Positions 32,541 through 41,632 of a stretch of 64,000 bases of DNA are shown piece by piece. Position numbers and translations under genes: made by a program. Origin of the DNA: Roseburia lenta (GTDB lineage: Bacteria; Bacillota; Clostridia; Lachnospirales; Lachnospiraceae); contig NZ_JACOPG010000002.1 in the NCBI RefSeq assembly GCF_014287435.1, positions 620,001 to 684,000 of the forward strand. Reading direction: 5' to 3'. Positions within the stretch are counted from its first letter, which is position 1, and each line of letters begins with the position of its first letter. The notes under the pieces are model-generated. The model ran no database searches. It saw nothing but the letters and a program-made list of their open reading frames with translations, and was not told where the DNA came from.

Positions 32541-34004
32541 CTATTCTTCTACGATATAGTTGTCCCTGCCGCCCCGCTTTACGCGATAAAGGATCTTGTC
32601 TGCCTCGTCAAAAAATGTTCGGAAATCCTTGTTTTCTGACAACTTACCATTCTTGTAACCCTGCGACAAGGTCACATGGACGCCTGCGAGCGAGTTTTCA
32701 TTCGGAATGGCTTTTTCCATCAATTTCTGCCGGATCTGGTCTGCGATCTCCTTGATCGCCTCATTTTCATGGTTTAAGATGACGACTAAGAACTCATCCC
32801 CGCCATAACGGTAAACCTTGCCAGAGTGCTTGCTGACAACGTCCTGAATAATACTGGCGATATCTTTTAAGCAGTCGTCTCCGCTCAGATGTCCGTAAGT
32901 ATCATTCTTTTCCTTGAAGCAGTCAATATCCAGAATACCTACACAGAGGCGCTGTAAATCCTTTTTGCAGAAACCGGCAAGATCTTCGCCCAACTTGTAA
33001 CGGTTGAATACACCTGTCAACTGGTCGGTATCAGACTTCTTTTTTGCCTGTTTCCGCTCCCTCTCATTATTTTCCAAAGCAACCCTGACATCATAGGCTG
33101 CCTCTTTGTCATATCTGTCCTTTTCAATCTTCTCATTGTAAAGATCTGTCAATTCCATGCATTTTTTCGTATAGGAAGGCATATCATCCATGGTCTGATA
33201 CCACTTACGCCACATCTCGTTGACAAACAACTTGAGGTCAAGCACGTTTGCCTTCGTCGAATATCTCTCCATGATCTCAATGACCTGCTTCCATTTATCG
33301 TATTCCTGCATATCTATCAATAATTGGCATAATTCCGTAAAGTTTTGTACATAATTGCCAATCGCAGTATATTCTGTGGCACATTTTATCAGATAATCCA
33401 GTTTCTCATAGACCAGGTCTTTCTTGCCAAGAACCCAATTTACCCGACTTTCCATCACATCATAATCAAAACGGATCCACTCCTCATCTGGCATATATTC
33501 AATCAATGGACGCTCCAGAATGAGAAACTTTTCCACCATGTCATATTGCTTTAAGGACATATAAGAGTCCTGCATATTGATGTATGCACCCAGCACGCGC
33601 TCCTTTTGGTTCGGATCCTGATCTAAATGATACTTGCGGATGACTTCCTCTGCCAGATTAAAATAGACCAAAGCCTTTTCATGCGCGCCAATGACCTGAT
33701 ATTCGCAACCGATATTGACATAGCCCATCATCTCATAGATCGGATAGCCATATTTTTGCGCGATCTCAATACATTGAAAAAGCTGGTCGATCGCCATACT
33801 ACCGTTGCCGGTTGCTCCCAAAAGAACCGCCAACATATTCAGACTGGAAGCACATCCTTCCTTGTCACCAATTGTTTCAAATGTATTTTTTGCCTTTTCG
33901 GTCAGGGTAATACTGTCATCGGTATTCCCCCTCTCATACTCCAGACGACCATCTTTTAAATAGTCATAGGCAAGTTGTCTCAACTGTTCTGTGTCTTGTT
34001 TCAT
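32541..34004 (-). CDS. Diguanylate cyclase with N-terminal TPR-like domain
   Basis: A 487-residue cytoplasmic protein. The first 300 residues are helical repeats of tetratricopeptide type (for example AIDQLFQCIEIAQKYGYPIY and HEKALVYFNLAEEVIRKY), which usually bind proteins or peptides. A coiled linker leads to a GGDEF domain from about residue 325: DQLTGVFNRYKLGE, then YRYGGDEFLVVIL near residue 407 with an intact GGDEF, so cyclic di-GMP synthesis is expected. The RxxD inhibitory site that normally lies five residues before GGDEF is absent (KHSGK instead), so product inhibition is unlikely. No membrane segment. GGAG is seven bases before ATG. Confidence 0.88.
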   Translation of the reverse strand: MKQDTEQLRQLAYDYLKDGRLEYERGNTDDSITLTEKAKNTFETIGDKEGCASSLNMLAVLLGATGNGSMAIDQLFQCIEIAQKYGYPIYEMMGYVNIGCEYQVIGAHEKALVYFNLAEEVIRKYHLDQDPNQKERVLGAYINMQDSYMSLKQYDMVEKFLILERPLIEYMPDEEWIRFDYDVMESRVNWVLGKKDLVYEKLDYLIKCATEYTAIGNYVQNFTELCQLLIDMQEYDKWKQVIEIMERYSTKANVLDLKLFVNEMWRKWYQTMDDMPSYTKKCMELTDLYNEKIEKDRYDKEAAYDVRVALENNERERKQAKKKSDTDQLTGVFNRYKLGEDLAGFCKKDLQRLCVGILDIDCFKEKNDTYGHLSGDDCLKDIASIIQDVVSKHSGKVYRYGGDEFLVVILNHENEAIKEIADQIRQKLMEKAIPNENSLAGVHVTLSQGYKNGKLSENKDFRTFFDEADKILYRVKRGGRDNYIVEE

Positions 34005-34146
34005 AAAGGCGCTCCAAACTAAAAAATTCTTTCATTTGTAAAAAAGAAAATCATTTATAGTGTAACATCGTTTCCTAATTATTTAAAGATGACAATGTTT
34101 AATTTCTGTGATATTTCTTAGAGTTTCCTGCATTTTCCTGCCTTAT

Positions 34147-34194
34147 TTGACAGAAAAATCCCACGGTGCTACTATTAGGTTAGTATAAACTAAC
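34147..34194 (+). promoter_or_regulatory. Promoter and palindromic operator of the alpha/beta hydrolase gene
   Basis: TTGACA at 34147-34152 and TACTAT at 34170-34175 are 17 bases apart. Right after, GTTAGT (34179-34184) and ACTAAC (34189-34194) form a perfect inverted repeat around ATAA. Its place at the transcription start suggests a TetR- or MarR-type repressor site; no intact regulator gene lies beside it. Confidence 0.7.
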
Positions 34195-34215
34195 ACGCAA
34201 AGGGAGATTTATCAT

Positions 34216-35001
34216 ATGAAAGTATATACATTTGGAGATAAGGAAAAACCGACCATCATGTTGTTTCCGGGAACCTGCTGTTACTGGAAAAATAATTTCG
34301 GTCATGTCATAAAACCCTTGGAAGAACATTTTTACACGCTGGTTGTCAGTTATAGCGGATTTGACGAGACGGAAAAGACAACTTTCATCTCAGAATTGGA
34401 TGAAGTCGCTAAGATCGAAGATTATATAGAAGAAAATCTGGATGGCAAACTCTTTGCCGCATACGGCTGCTCACTGGGCGGATCCTTTGTATCCCTGCTG
34501 GTAGACAGGCAAAAGATCCATATCGATCATGCCATCATCGGCTCCAGCGACATGGACCAGGCGCCAAAGTGGCTCGCCTATCTGGAGACATCCCTTATGC
34601 TGCCTCTCATTTATCCTGTCATGACAGGACATCCGGGCAAATTCATGAAAAAGCGCATGGACAAAATGCTTGCTGCCAATGATGAGCAAGCAGAATATGC
34701 CAAAAAATTTATGGCTTTTATGGGAATCGGCACCGACAGAGACTTCTCCTTTATATCCAAAGAATCGGTCAAAAATCAGTTCTACACGGATCTTTATACC
34801 AAAGTCGACGACCATATCCGCGTACCCGGAACAACCATCCATGTTTTCTATGCCATGAAAATGGGGCAAAAGTATGAAAAACGCTATTTGGAACATTTTG
34901 CCGATCCGGATATCCGCGCATTTGACCTGCGGCATGAGGAACTACTCTTGGATGCCGACCGCTGGGTCAGGGAAGTGTGCCTGACCTGCGGCATTTCCTG
35001 A
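34216..35001 (+). CDS. Alpha/beta hydrolase family protein
   Basis: A 261-residue alpha/beta hydrolase. The N-terminal strand and oxyanion loop are seen in PTIMLFPGTCCYWKNNF, the nucleophile elbow is GCSLGGS near residue 90 (Ser within GxSxG), and the last motif with DLRHEELLLDADRW near residue 244 can supply the catalytic His. The probable acid residue is in the strand before it. The substrate is unknown; the family covers esterases and lipases. GGGAG precedes the ATG. It has its own promoter with an operator-like palindrome, and the remnant of a LysR gene lies just downstream on the other strand. Confidence 0.8.
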   Translation: MKVYTFGDKEKPTIMLFPGTCCYWKNNFGHVIKPLEEHFYTLVVSYSGFDETEKTTFISELDEVAKIEDYIEENLDGKLFAAYGCSLGGSFVSLLVDRQKIHIDHAIIGSSDMDQAPKWLAYLETSLMLPLIYPVMTGHPGKFMKKRMDKMLAANDEQAEYAKKFMAFMGIGTDRDFSFISKESVKNQFYTDLYTKVDDHIRVPGTTIHVFYAMKMGQKYEKRYLEHFADPDIRAFDLRHEELLLDADRWVREVCLTCGIS

Positions 35002-35028
35002 TCTTATAGGACGACCGGAACGGTACGT

Positions 35029-35325
35029 CTACCTATAGTTAGTTTTCATATATAGAAAGAAACAGATATTGGCATCCTCATCTGCGATTGACAGGATGAG
35101 GCGGTCTGCATAGACTGACTCCCGATTGACAATATAGTCTGTGGTAAAGCAGAGCAGGGTGGACGCATAGACCAAGGCAAACTGCCCTGTTTCATTCAGC
35201 GTCATTTTATTTTTCTGACGTTCAAAAAGCCTGACCCCAAAACATTTCTCCAGATTTTGCATGGAGCGTGTCATAGAAGGGGTTGAAATATGATACTTTT
35301 CTGCCACCTTAGATAGGGTTCCACA
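35029..35325 (-). pseudogene. LysR family regulator fragment
   Basis: Reading leftward from about 35325 the frame gives CGTLSKVAEKYHISTPSMTR, then LEKCFGVRLFERQKNKM and LNETGQ, the recognition-helix half of a LysR-type winged helix. The first helix and start codon are missing, because upstream the frame runs into a stop and foreign sequence. After about 92 residues it also stops, so the effector domain of some 200 residues is gone. The 5' end is joined to a fragment of an unrelated DUF3800 gene, so two genes were probably joined by a deletion. Confidence 0.75.
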
Positions 35326-35444
35326 CCTTTTGTTATATCTACATCCTGATCATGTAATACCATAGAAATTATATAATATGGAGTTCGATGATTATATTCA
35401 CCAAAATCTCCTGATTCGTCAACAAAAATGCTCAATTCTTTCAT
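35271..35444 (-). pseudogene. 5' remnant of a DUF3800 gene
   Basis: ATG at 35444, with GGAG six bases upstream, opens 57 codons. The first 37, MKELSIFVDESGDFG and TPYYIISMVLHDQDVDI among them, are the N-terminus of DUF3800 proteins, where the DESG aspartate and nearby residues form the likely RNase H-like active site. After about residue 37 the homology stops, and the remaining codons read the LysR fragment in another frame. The intact family is about 200 residues or more, so this gene is truncated. Confidence 0.65.
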
Positions 35445-35460
35445 CTATTTCTCCATATAA

Positions 35461-35487
35461 AAATGGCGGGTGTCTTACCCGCCATTT
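35461..35487 (-). terminator. Intrinsic terminator left of the GPH-GH3 operon
   Basis: AAATGGCGGGT at 35461-35471 is the perfect complement of ACCCGCCATTT at 35477-35487, with five bases in the loop. On the minus strand TTTTT follows, so it ends leftward transcripts, most likely those of the GH3-transporter operon whose last stop is at 35693. The 205 bases between show nothing else. Confidence 0.75.
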
Positions 35488-35692
35488 GGTGGACCCGGGT
35501 CTTGCGACCAGCCCAATATTTAATGTGCATACACACACCAGAATCATATCTGTGGTTATATTATGTGCGATAATATTAAAAATTACAACAATTTTTAATA
35601 TATAATTTAATCACCAAAATTTGCTCTTATTTACTCAGAATTCCTACCTTATTCAACTCTAATATTGTAAAAAAGTCCCCACATATATCGAC

Positions 35693-37117
35693 TTATTTTT
35701 CCCTAATAAGTCTGGCATACTCCGCTTCATCAATATGATATTTCTTTTTGATAATCACATAAGAAATTATCAATGCTAATACCGGTATGAGAACCATTCC
35801 AATTCGGAAAATAAGAGCCTGCTGCGCTGTTATTTCACTAATATACTTGTTTGCTTCCGCTAAAACCTCTTCACTGGAAAGATTTCCCTTGTTTACCTCT
35901 ATCTCCAAAGCGCTGATGCTCTGGCTCTTAGCATAAACACCGCTCACAATAAGCACTAATGTTGAAAGCCCCTGATTAATTCCCCCCGCCAGTTTTACAC
36001 TGAATGAGCGCACTGCAGATATGACTGAATCATGTCTTTCATGAAATCTTGCCTCATCATATTCGATCGTATTATTGATCATAACAACGATTGCCAGATT
36101 CATAAGTCCCTGAAAAAAGAAGATTACAAAACCGATTGCATTCAGAAGGATCACATTCTTCGGCAGCACATAACCAAACGCCATAAAGCAGGCATACCCA
36201 ATCAGAAGAACAATAAAGCATACTTTAAGAATCTTCTCTCTTGAAAATCTCTTTGCCAGTCCTGCATAACTTGCCTGTGAGATCAGCATTCCAAGTCCAT
36301 ACATGACCGTAAAGTAAAATACCAGTGTTCCGCTTTCCGAATATCCGTACTCTGTATAAAAGAAATTCACCCCGAAAACAATCAGAATATTATTTGTAAT
36401 ATTAAAAAATATGGATGCCAGCCCTGATGCTACCAACTGGTCATTTCTTGCAAAAATATGGAACATATCCTTCAAAGACAATTTGTCTTTCTGTTCCTTT
36501 CGCGGCCGCTCCTTTATTCCAAATGCGGTCAGCATTTGAAAACAGATCAAAGCCAAAGCAACGATAAGTGCAACTATTCTGTATGCGTTTACTGCATTGC
36601 CGGCAATTACCACCGGTACAACTCCTGCAACTGAAAACTGTCCGATACACACGAAAATACTCATAATAGTTACAAGAGAATCTCTGGTTCCGGGATCAGA
36701 ACTTAGCGACGGCAGAACACCCCAGTATGCAATATCATTCATTGTATAGGTCATTCCCCATAATAAATAAAACAGACTGTAAAAAGCCACAAATCCCCAT
36801 CCACTTGGTCTTATGGTAAACAAACATACAATAACGATCGCATTTGTGATACAGCCAATCAGTATCCATGGCTTAAATTTTCCCATCTTGAAATGTGTAT
36901 TTTCTATTATGATTCCCATTAGGAGATCATTAATGGCATCCCATACCATACAAAGAATCATTGCACCACTGATTACTGCAAACTGTGCACTTGTAAGGTT
37001 CATTGTATACTGTACATACAATATCAGGTACATGCTTACCAGTGCATATGCTGCATCTCTTCCTGTTGCACCGATACAATAAGTCCATTTTGTTCTTGCA
37101 TCTAATTTTTCATTCAT
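35693..37117 (-). CDS. MFS transporter of the glycoside-pentoside-hexuronide (GPH) type
   Basis: A 474-residue membrane protein with about twelve helices. The start MNEKLDARTKWTYCIGATGR, the loops WDAINDLLMGIIIENTHFKMGKFKPWILIG with the D-x-x-x-D motif, and WGMTYTMNDIAYWGVLPSLS are the signature of GPH sodium- or proton-coupled sugar symporters. It is translationally coupled (ATGA overlap) to the GH3 glucosidase gene, which fits import of a beta-glycoside or oligosaccharide. The sugar is not evident. Confidence 0.92.
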   Translation of the reverse strand: MNEKLDARTKWTYCIGATGRDAAYALVSMYLILYVQYTMNLTSAQFAVISGAMILCMVWDAINDLLMGIIIENTHFKMGKFKPWILIGCITNAIVIVCLFTIRPSGWGFVAFYSLFYLLWGMTYTMNDIAYWGVLPSLSSDPGTRDSLVTIMSIFVCIGQFSVAGVVPVVIAGNAVNAYRIVALIVALALICFQMLTAFGIKERPRKEQKDKLSLKDMFHIFARNDQLVASGLASIFFNITNNILIVFGVNFFYTEYGYSESGTLVFYFTVMYGLGMLISQASYAGLAKRFSREKILKVCFIVLLIGYACFMAFGYVLPKNVILLNAIGFVIFFFQGLMNLAIVVMINNTIEYDEARFHERHDSVISAVRSFSVKLAGGINQGLSTLVLIVSGVYAKSQSISALEIEVNKGNLSSEEVLAEANKYISEITAQQALIFRIGMVLIPVLALIISYVIIKKKYHIDEAEYARLIREK

Positions 37118-39450
37118 TTTAAAGCCCCCTTATTTGCTGAATCCACTATCTTTTTAATTGTCCTGTTTTTTATCAGACCTCCACTCTGATTACATACACT
37201 ATCAATATTTCCCTCCAGAATACCTTCCGTCATCATTCTTACTTCCGGATCCTGCATGGATTTTGGAAAGTACATTAGTCTTGCTGCAATTTTTCCTATC
37301 CGGATCCATTTTTTTGCAAGCCGGGAATAAGGTGCCATCTGTATTAATGAGTTTTTTGTTGTAAACTCCCCAGGTTTCATATCTGAAAAATGGGTGTACG
37401 GATAAGAATAAATCATATTAAAATCTTTTTCAGAAAGAGGCACCTTCGTATTCCTGTATAGGGGAGAAACCAGTTTGGTTCCGTTCACTTCAACAGTTTC
37501 CGATAAACGTATATCCTGTAACGATGAACCTATCTGTATTTCATATACTCCTTCAATTACCTGAAATTCTCCGTTCTGATACACCGAAAAAGCCCTCTCA
37601 TCAATAGCAATCACTATCTTTTTCTTCTCACTCGGCTTCAGGTCTGTTTTTTCAAACCCTCTTAATTCCCGGTTTGCCCGGAAATCGTCGGTTTGTGGAT
37701 TTTTTATGTAAAGCTGCGATATTTCACTTCCAGATACCATTCCGGTATTTTCAATACAAAATGAAATTTGATAACTTTCGTTTGTAGCTTTACTAATCTG
37801 TAAATCAGAATAGGTAAACTGCGTATAACTCAGTCCATATCCGAAACAATATCTCACCGGAACATCAAATGTATCGTAATATCTGTATCCCGGAAAAATA
37901 CTCTCCCGATACGCAACATCATCCAAATGGTGATTCTGCTCCCCCTGTCTTCCAAAATATCCATAACTAGGAACATCTTTTTCACAATAAGGAATCGATT
38001 CTGCAAGTTTCCCTGATGGATTAACAACACCTGTAACAAGCCTTACACAAGCTGCCGCTGCTGCTTCTCCACCAAGATATAACTGCAATAACCCTTTACA
38101 TTTTGATGGAAGTTCCATATTATAGGGAGAACCGCTAACAGAAATAAATCCGATTTTATCATCTATACAAAGCATCTGTTCCAGCAAAGCTGTCTGGTTC
38201 GCCGGTAATTCAAAACTCTCCCTGTCATAACCTTCGCCCTCAGCAATATCTGTCAATCCACCAACAAAAAGGACTGGCATGTTCTGCTTCTTTGCTTTTT
38301 GCAATTTCTCCAAAGCTTCCTTTTCCAACCTGCTGTCTCTATGAAAGGTATTGCTCCTATAACCTCTGGCAAAATGTACTTTTATATGTTGTTTTTCAAA
38401 TTCTTCTATAAAATTATCCACACGATCCGTATGAATATGGCTGCTGCCTCCACCCTGAATTCTCGGTTTATCGGCAAGGTCTCCGATCAGAAGAATTTCC
38501 CCTATATCCTTTAATGGGAAAAAGCCATCATTTTTTAGAAGTACTGCACTTTCTTCCTCAATCCGTCTTGCCAGTTCATGATTATGATTTCTTGTCTGCT
38601 CCGATACACACTTAGCTTCTTTCTTTTCAATTCTGTTCTTGCCATAAGCAGCAACTAACTTTTCAATTCTGTAGACAGAAGTTCTAAGCGCCTGTTCTAA
38701 TCGCGAGTTCTTTTTTGCCGCTTCCAGTAACTCATTAAAATGATTTCCGCAGCTGTCCGGCATTTCTACATCCATTCCGGCAGCAATACAAGCCGGAAGA
38801 TCTACGCATGCACCCCAATCACTCATTACCAGCCCCTCATACCCCCATTGCTTTCTAAGTATATCCGTCAGCAATTCATAATTTTCACAGGCCGGCACTC
38901 CATTCAGATAGTTATAACTTGCCATGACAGTTGCCGGTTTTGCACATTTTACTGTTTTCTCAAATGCACTCAGATAGATTTCATGCAAAGCACGTTCATC
39001 AATCATGGAATTACTCGTCATCCTATGAGTTTCCTGACTATTTCCGGCAAAATGCTTCAGGGATGTCCCCACTCCATTTGTCTGCATTGCACAAATATAT
39101 GCTACTGCCAGTTCTCCGGCGAGAAAAGGATCTTCCGAATAATACTCAAAATTTCTACCACACAAAGGAGAGCGTTTTATATTGATCCCCGGTCCTAAAA
39201 CAACAGATACACCAAGTTCTTTTGCCTCACTTGCCATTCCTTCTGCCATTTTTCCAATCAATTCTCTGTTCCAGGAACAGGCCGTACTGCTGGCAGTAGG
39301 AAAACAAGTTGCTTCGTAACTGTCATTATTCTTAGCCCCATCCTCCTGTGCGCGGATTCCGTGAGGTCCGTCCGATACATGAATGTTTCCTATGTGCCAT
39401 GCTCCAGCCCCTGTCACAAGCCGGCACATTTCCTCAAGGCTTTTCCCCAT
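37114..39450 (-). CDS. Glycoside hydrolase family 3 beta-glucosidase-like protein
   Basis: A 778-residue cytoplasmic GH3 enzyme (no signal peptide), so it acts on imported sugars. The N-terminal barrel carries WHIGNIHVSDGPHGIRAQ, KRSPLCGRNFEYYSEDP and LKHFAGNSQETHR (substrate-binding KH), and the catalytic nucleophile is the Asp in GLVMSDWGA near residue 220. The second GH3 domain (EESAVLLKNDGFFPLK) and a fibronectin type III-like C-terminal domain (RELRGFEKTDLKPSEKKKI) follow. ATG at 39450 has GGGAGG six bases upstream. It is divergent from an AraC regulator and overlaps the GPH transporter gene by four bases. The exact glycoside (glucose or xylose) cannot be told. Confidence 0.9.
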   Translation of the reverse strand: MGKSLEEMCRLVTGAGAWHIGNIHVSDGPHGIRAQEDGAKNNDSYEATCFPTASSTACSWNRELIGKMAEGMASEAKELGVSVVLGPGINIKRSPLCGRNFEYYSEDPFLAGELAVAYICAMQTNGVGTSLKHFAGNSQETHRMTSNSMIDERALHEIYLSAFEKTVKCAKPATVMASYNYLNGVPACENYELLTDILRKQWGYEGLVMSDWGACVDLPACIAAGMDVEMPDSCGNHFNELLEAAKKNSRLEQALRTSVYRIEKLVAAYGKNRIEKKEAKCVSEQTRNHNHELARRIEEESAVLLKNDGFFPLKDIGEILLIGDLADKPRIQGGGSSHIHTDRVDNFIEEFEKQHIKVHFARGYRSNTFHRDSRLEKEALEKLQKAKKQNMPVLFVGGLTDIAEGEGYDRESFELPANQTALLEQMLCIDDKIGFISVSGSPYNMELPSKCKGLLQLYLGGEAAAAACVRLVTGVVNPSGKLAESIPYCEKDVPSYGYFGRQGEQNHHLDDVAYRESIFPGYRYYDTFDVPVRYCFGYGLSYTQFTYSDLQISKATNESYQISFCIENTGMVSGSEISQLYIKNPQTDDFRANRELRGFEKTDLKPSEKKKIVIAIDERAFSVYQNGEFQVIEGVYEIQIGSSLQDIRLSETVEVNGTKLVSPLYRNTKVPLSEKDFNMIYSYPYTHFSDMKPGEFTTKNSLIQMAPYSRLAKKWIRIGKIAARLMYFPKSMQDPEVRMMTEGILEGNIDSVCNQSGGLIKNRTIKKIVDSANKGALK

Positions 39451-39622
39451 AAAATACCTCCCATTCAATCCATTTATCTATCTTCAACATATCATCTATT
39501 TACATTTATCTATATCAAATTTATGTTGTTTTATATTATTTTTATTATATAATAAGTGGAGGAAAACCTGATGAAACTTGCTTACTCTTGGAAAACGGCG
39601 AATTTTTTTAGTGGAGGAATTT

Positions 39623-40378
39623 ATGTCAGAAGATCATACAAAAATAAACTATGAATTTTTAGATTCAACTAAGAATTTTATATATGAAGCAAGAGAAACC
39701 GGAAAGACACATTCCTCTTTCCAATATGAGATCATGCTATTTTATTCTATTAGAAATGGAGATATTGACGGTGTCAGAAAAGCGCTTGACTTGTATAAAG
39801 AATCTGGACTGATTATTGGGCACATGTCAGATAATCAATCCAGAGAAATTCATTACTGGGCAGTTGCCACCATTGCTGTTGCCATTCACTATGCAATTCT
39901 TGGTGGCTTGGATGAAAGTGAGGCTTACCAGTTAAGTGACCAATATATTCAGGAGATTGATTACCTTCAGACAATGGAAGAATGTATTGATTATCTCTGT
40001 GAAAAAGCCATTGAGCTTGTTTCAAAAGTGAAGGAAAACAATATTCCACACACTTATAGCGACCTGATCAATCGTTGTATGCATCTGATTCATATCAATC
40101 TTCACAGCCGGCTTAAGATTGAACAATTATCCAATGCTTTACATGTTTCCCGCGATTACTTATCTCAGGCTTTTAAAAAAGAGACCGGTATTTCTCTGCA
40201 CCAATATATCCTGAATCAGAAACTTGATGAATCACAGAAAATGCTATCTTCCGGAATGACCATAAATGAAACAAGTTACACCTTATGTTTTTGTAATGAA
40301 AGTCACTTCATCCAATTGTTTAAGAAAAAATATGGGATCACTCCTGCAAACTTTATTCGTAGTCTTGAAAAATTTTAG
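39623..40378 (+). CDS. AraC family transcriptional regulator
   Basis: A 251-residue regulator. The N-terminal 150 residues form a helical sensory or dimerisation region unlike the usual cupin. The C-terminal 100 residues hold two helix-turn-helix units: LKIEQLSNALHVSRDYLSQA with FKKETGISLHQYI, and TSYTLCFCNESHFIQLFKKK with YGITPANFI, the AraC signature. GGAGG is five bases before ATG. It is divergent from the GH3-GPH operon and is therefore its likely activator (inference), reacting to the imported sugar. Confidence 0.88.
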   Translation: MSEDHTKINYEFLDSTKNFIYEARETGKTHSSFQYEIMLFYSIRNGDIDGVRKALDLYKESGLIIGHMSDNQSREIHYWAVATIAVAIHYAILGGLDESEAYQLSDQYIQEIDYLQTMEECIDYLCEKAIELVSKVKENNIPHTYSDLINRCMHLIHINLHSRLKIEQLSNALHVSRDYLSQAFKKETGISLHQYILNQKLDESQKMLSSGMTINETSYTLCFCNESHFIQLFKKKYGITPANFIRSLEKF

Positions 40379-40553
40379 TATCTTTTTTAAGTGTAAAACT
40401 AAGGATTTCGTCTTTTGAACACAAACTTTTAGTAATATACTAATATCATTAAGAATATATATTGAAGTATTGTCATTTATAAAATTTTTCAAACAACTGA
40501 TTTTTATCTAAAAATAACTATCTTTTCTTTCTTCGTTGCGGGATGTCACCCTA

Positions 40554-40620
40554 TAAAAATAGAGATAATACATTCTGACTGCGAGTAAATCTCGCGCAGT
40601 ACATATTGTCTCTATTTTTA
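40554..40620. repeat. 67-bp two-tier inverted repeat
   Basis: TAAAAATAGAGA at 40554-40565 pairs perfectly with TCTCTATTTTTA at 40609-40620. Inside, GCGAG and CTCGC (40581-40585 and 40591-40595) form a second stem. The outer arms carry T runs, so it can end transcripts from the AraC gene on the left and the tRNA gene on the right. The remaining 260 bases between those genes show nothing else. Confidence 0.6.
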
Positions 40621-40642
40621 CATGACTTATAGTTTTCGCAAA

Positions 40643-40714
40643 TGTTCCCTGCGGGAATCGAACCCACAACTAGCGCTTAGGAGGCGCTTGTTATATCCAT
40701 TTAACTAAGAGAAC
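40643..40714 (-). tRNA. tRNA-Arg (CCT)
   Basis: A 72-base cloverleaf without encoded CCA. Acceptor strands GTTCTCT and AGGGAAC (with G-T pairs), discriminator A, T arm GGGTTCGATTCCC. The anticodon stem AGCGC/GCGCT encloses CTCCTAA, so the anticodon is CCT. Confidence 0.93.
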
Positions 40715-40750
40715 AAATACAGGTCTGCCAAAACAGACCTTTTTATTAAA

Positions 40751-41617
40751 TTAAAACTCCACGGTTCCCTGCATCCAAATGTTGCCCTTAAATCTACGAC
40801 CAACCTCTGGGAGTCCCAATAGATCTTTTGCATTGATGCAAACATCAAACTCCAGATCATTACTTTCCAGATGCATCACATACAACTCTTCCATGGTAAC
40901 ATAATTTGTTAATTTATGGAACTCTTTTATTTGACCGATCACAGCAAATTTATCACTTTCAATACCATATGGCATAAAGGTTGTCTTTACAATGCTATAA
41001 ACATCTTCCTTCGTGACACGCTTTGATATCATGGAATAGGTATCCATATCATCGATCGTCAGACTCTCGATCGCATCCTCATCCCCTTCTCTGGCTGCCG
41101 CCACGAGTGAAGTACGATCTGTCGTCTTTTTATCTGTCTTTTTTACGGTAGGCTCTGCCACCGGAAGTAATATCTTTCCCTCCAGCGAAAGTCCCGTCAG
41201 ATAAGATCTGCGAAAACGATTTCCATCATAACCATGGCTGGACTTTTGCAGATACTCGATCGCATTCTGTAAGTAAAAGATCAGATTTACGCCAAGCCGC
41301 ATCTCATCACAAAATCCCTGATAACTTTCTTTATCCGATTGCTTGATGATCTCCAGTTCCGCATCTGTAGAAAAATTACCGCCCTTACAATAAGGAAAGT
41401 AATAATCTACTTTGAAATTGTCATCCGTATCATATACACCACGAATGGCAATTCCCGTATGTTCGCACACTTCAAAATCAAGTTCTACAAATTCATTTCC
41501 ATCAGAATCCAGGGCTACTTCATGGCTATCAGGCTTGCGTATCGCTTCATAGATCAAATGATCCAGTTCGTCTTTTGTAATATTGGAAAATCCAATCGCC
41601 TGTAAATAACTATGCAT
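40751..41617 (-). CDS. DUF3881 family protein
   Basis: A 288-residue cytoplasmic protein of the DUF3881 family, found in Lachnospiraceae and relatives beside parAB. Recognisable segments are MHSYLQAIGFSNITKDELDH at the start, VCEHTGIAIRGVYDTDDNFK near residue 51 and YFPYCKGGNFST. The C-terminal half with VMHLESNDLEFDVCINAKDL is conserved in the family. No function is known. It is 16 bases after the DUF4446 gene in the same direction, so DUF4446-DUF3881 form a unit after parB. Confidence 0.85.
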   Translation of the reverse strand: MHSYLQAIGFSNITKDELDHLIYEAIRKPDSHEVALDSDGNEFVELDFEVCEHTGIAIRGVYDTDDNFKVDYYFPYCKGGNFSTDAELEIIKQSDKESYQGFCDEMRLGVNLIFYLQNAIEYLQKSSHGYDGNRFRRSYLTGLSLEGKILLPVAEPTVKKTDKKTTDRTSLVAAAREGDEDAIESLTIDDMDTYSMISKRVTKEDVYSIVKTTFMPYGIESDKFAVIGQIKEFHKLTNYVTMEELYVMHLESNDLEFDVCINAKDLLGLPEVGRRFKGNIWMQGTVEF

Positions 41618-41632
41618 AAATTCCTACTTTCC

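Noticed and set aside
35378-35605. 75-codon plus-strand frame near the DUF3800 scar
   Set aside because: It is the complement of the DUF3800 start codon region and then crosses a terminator hairpin; it has no ribosome site.
39578-39622. Upstream extension of the AraC regulator start
   Set aside because: ATG at 39623 has GGAGG five bases before it, and the 15 codons before it lack any family match.
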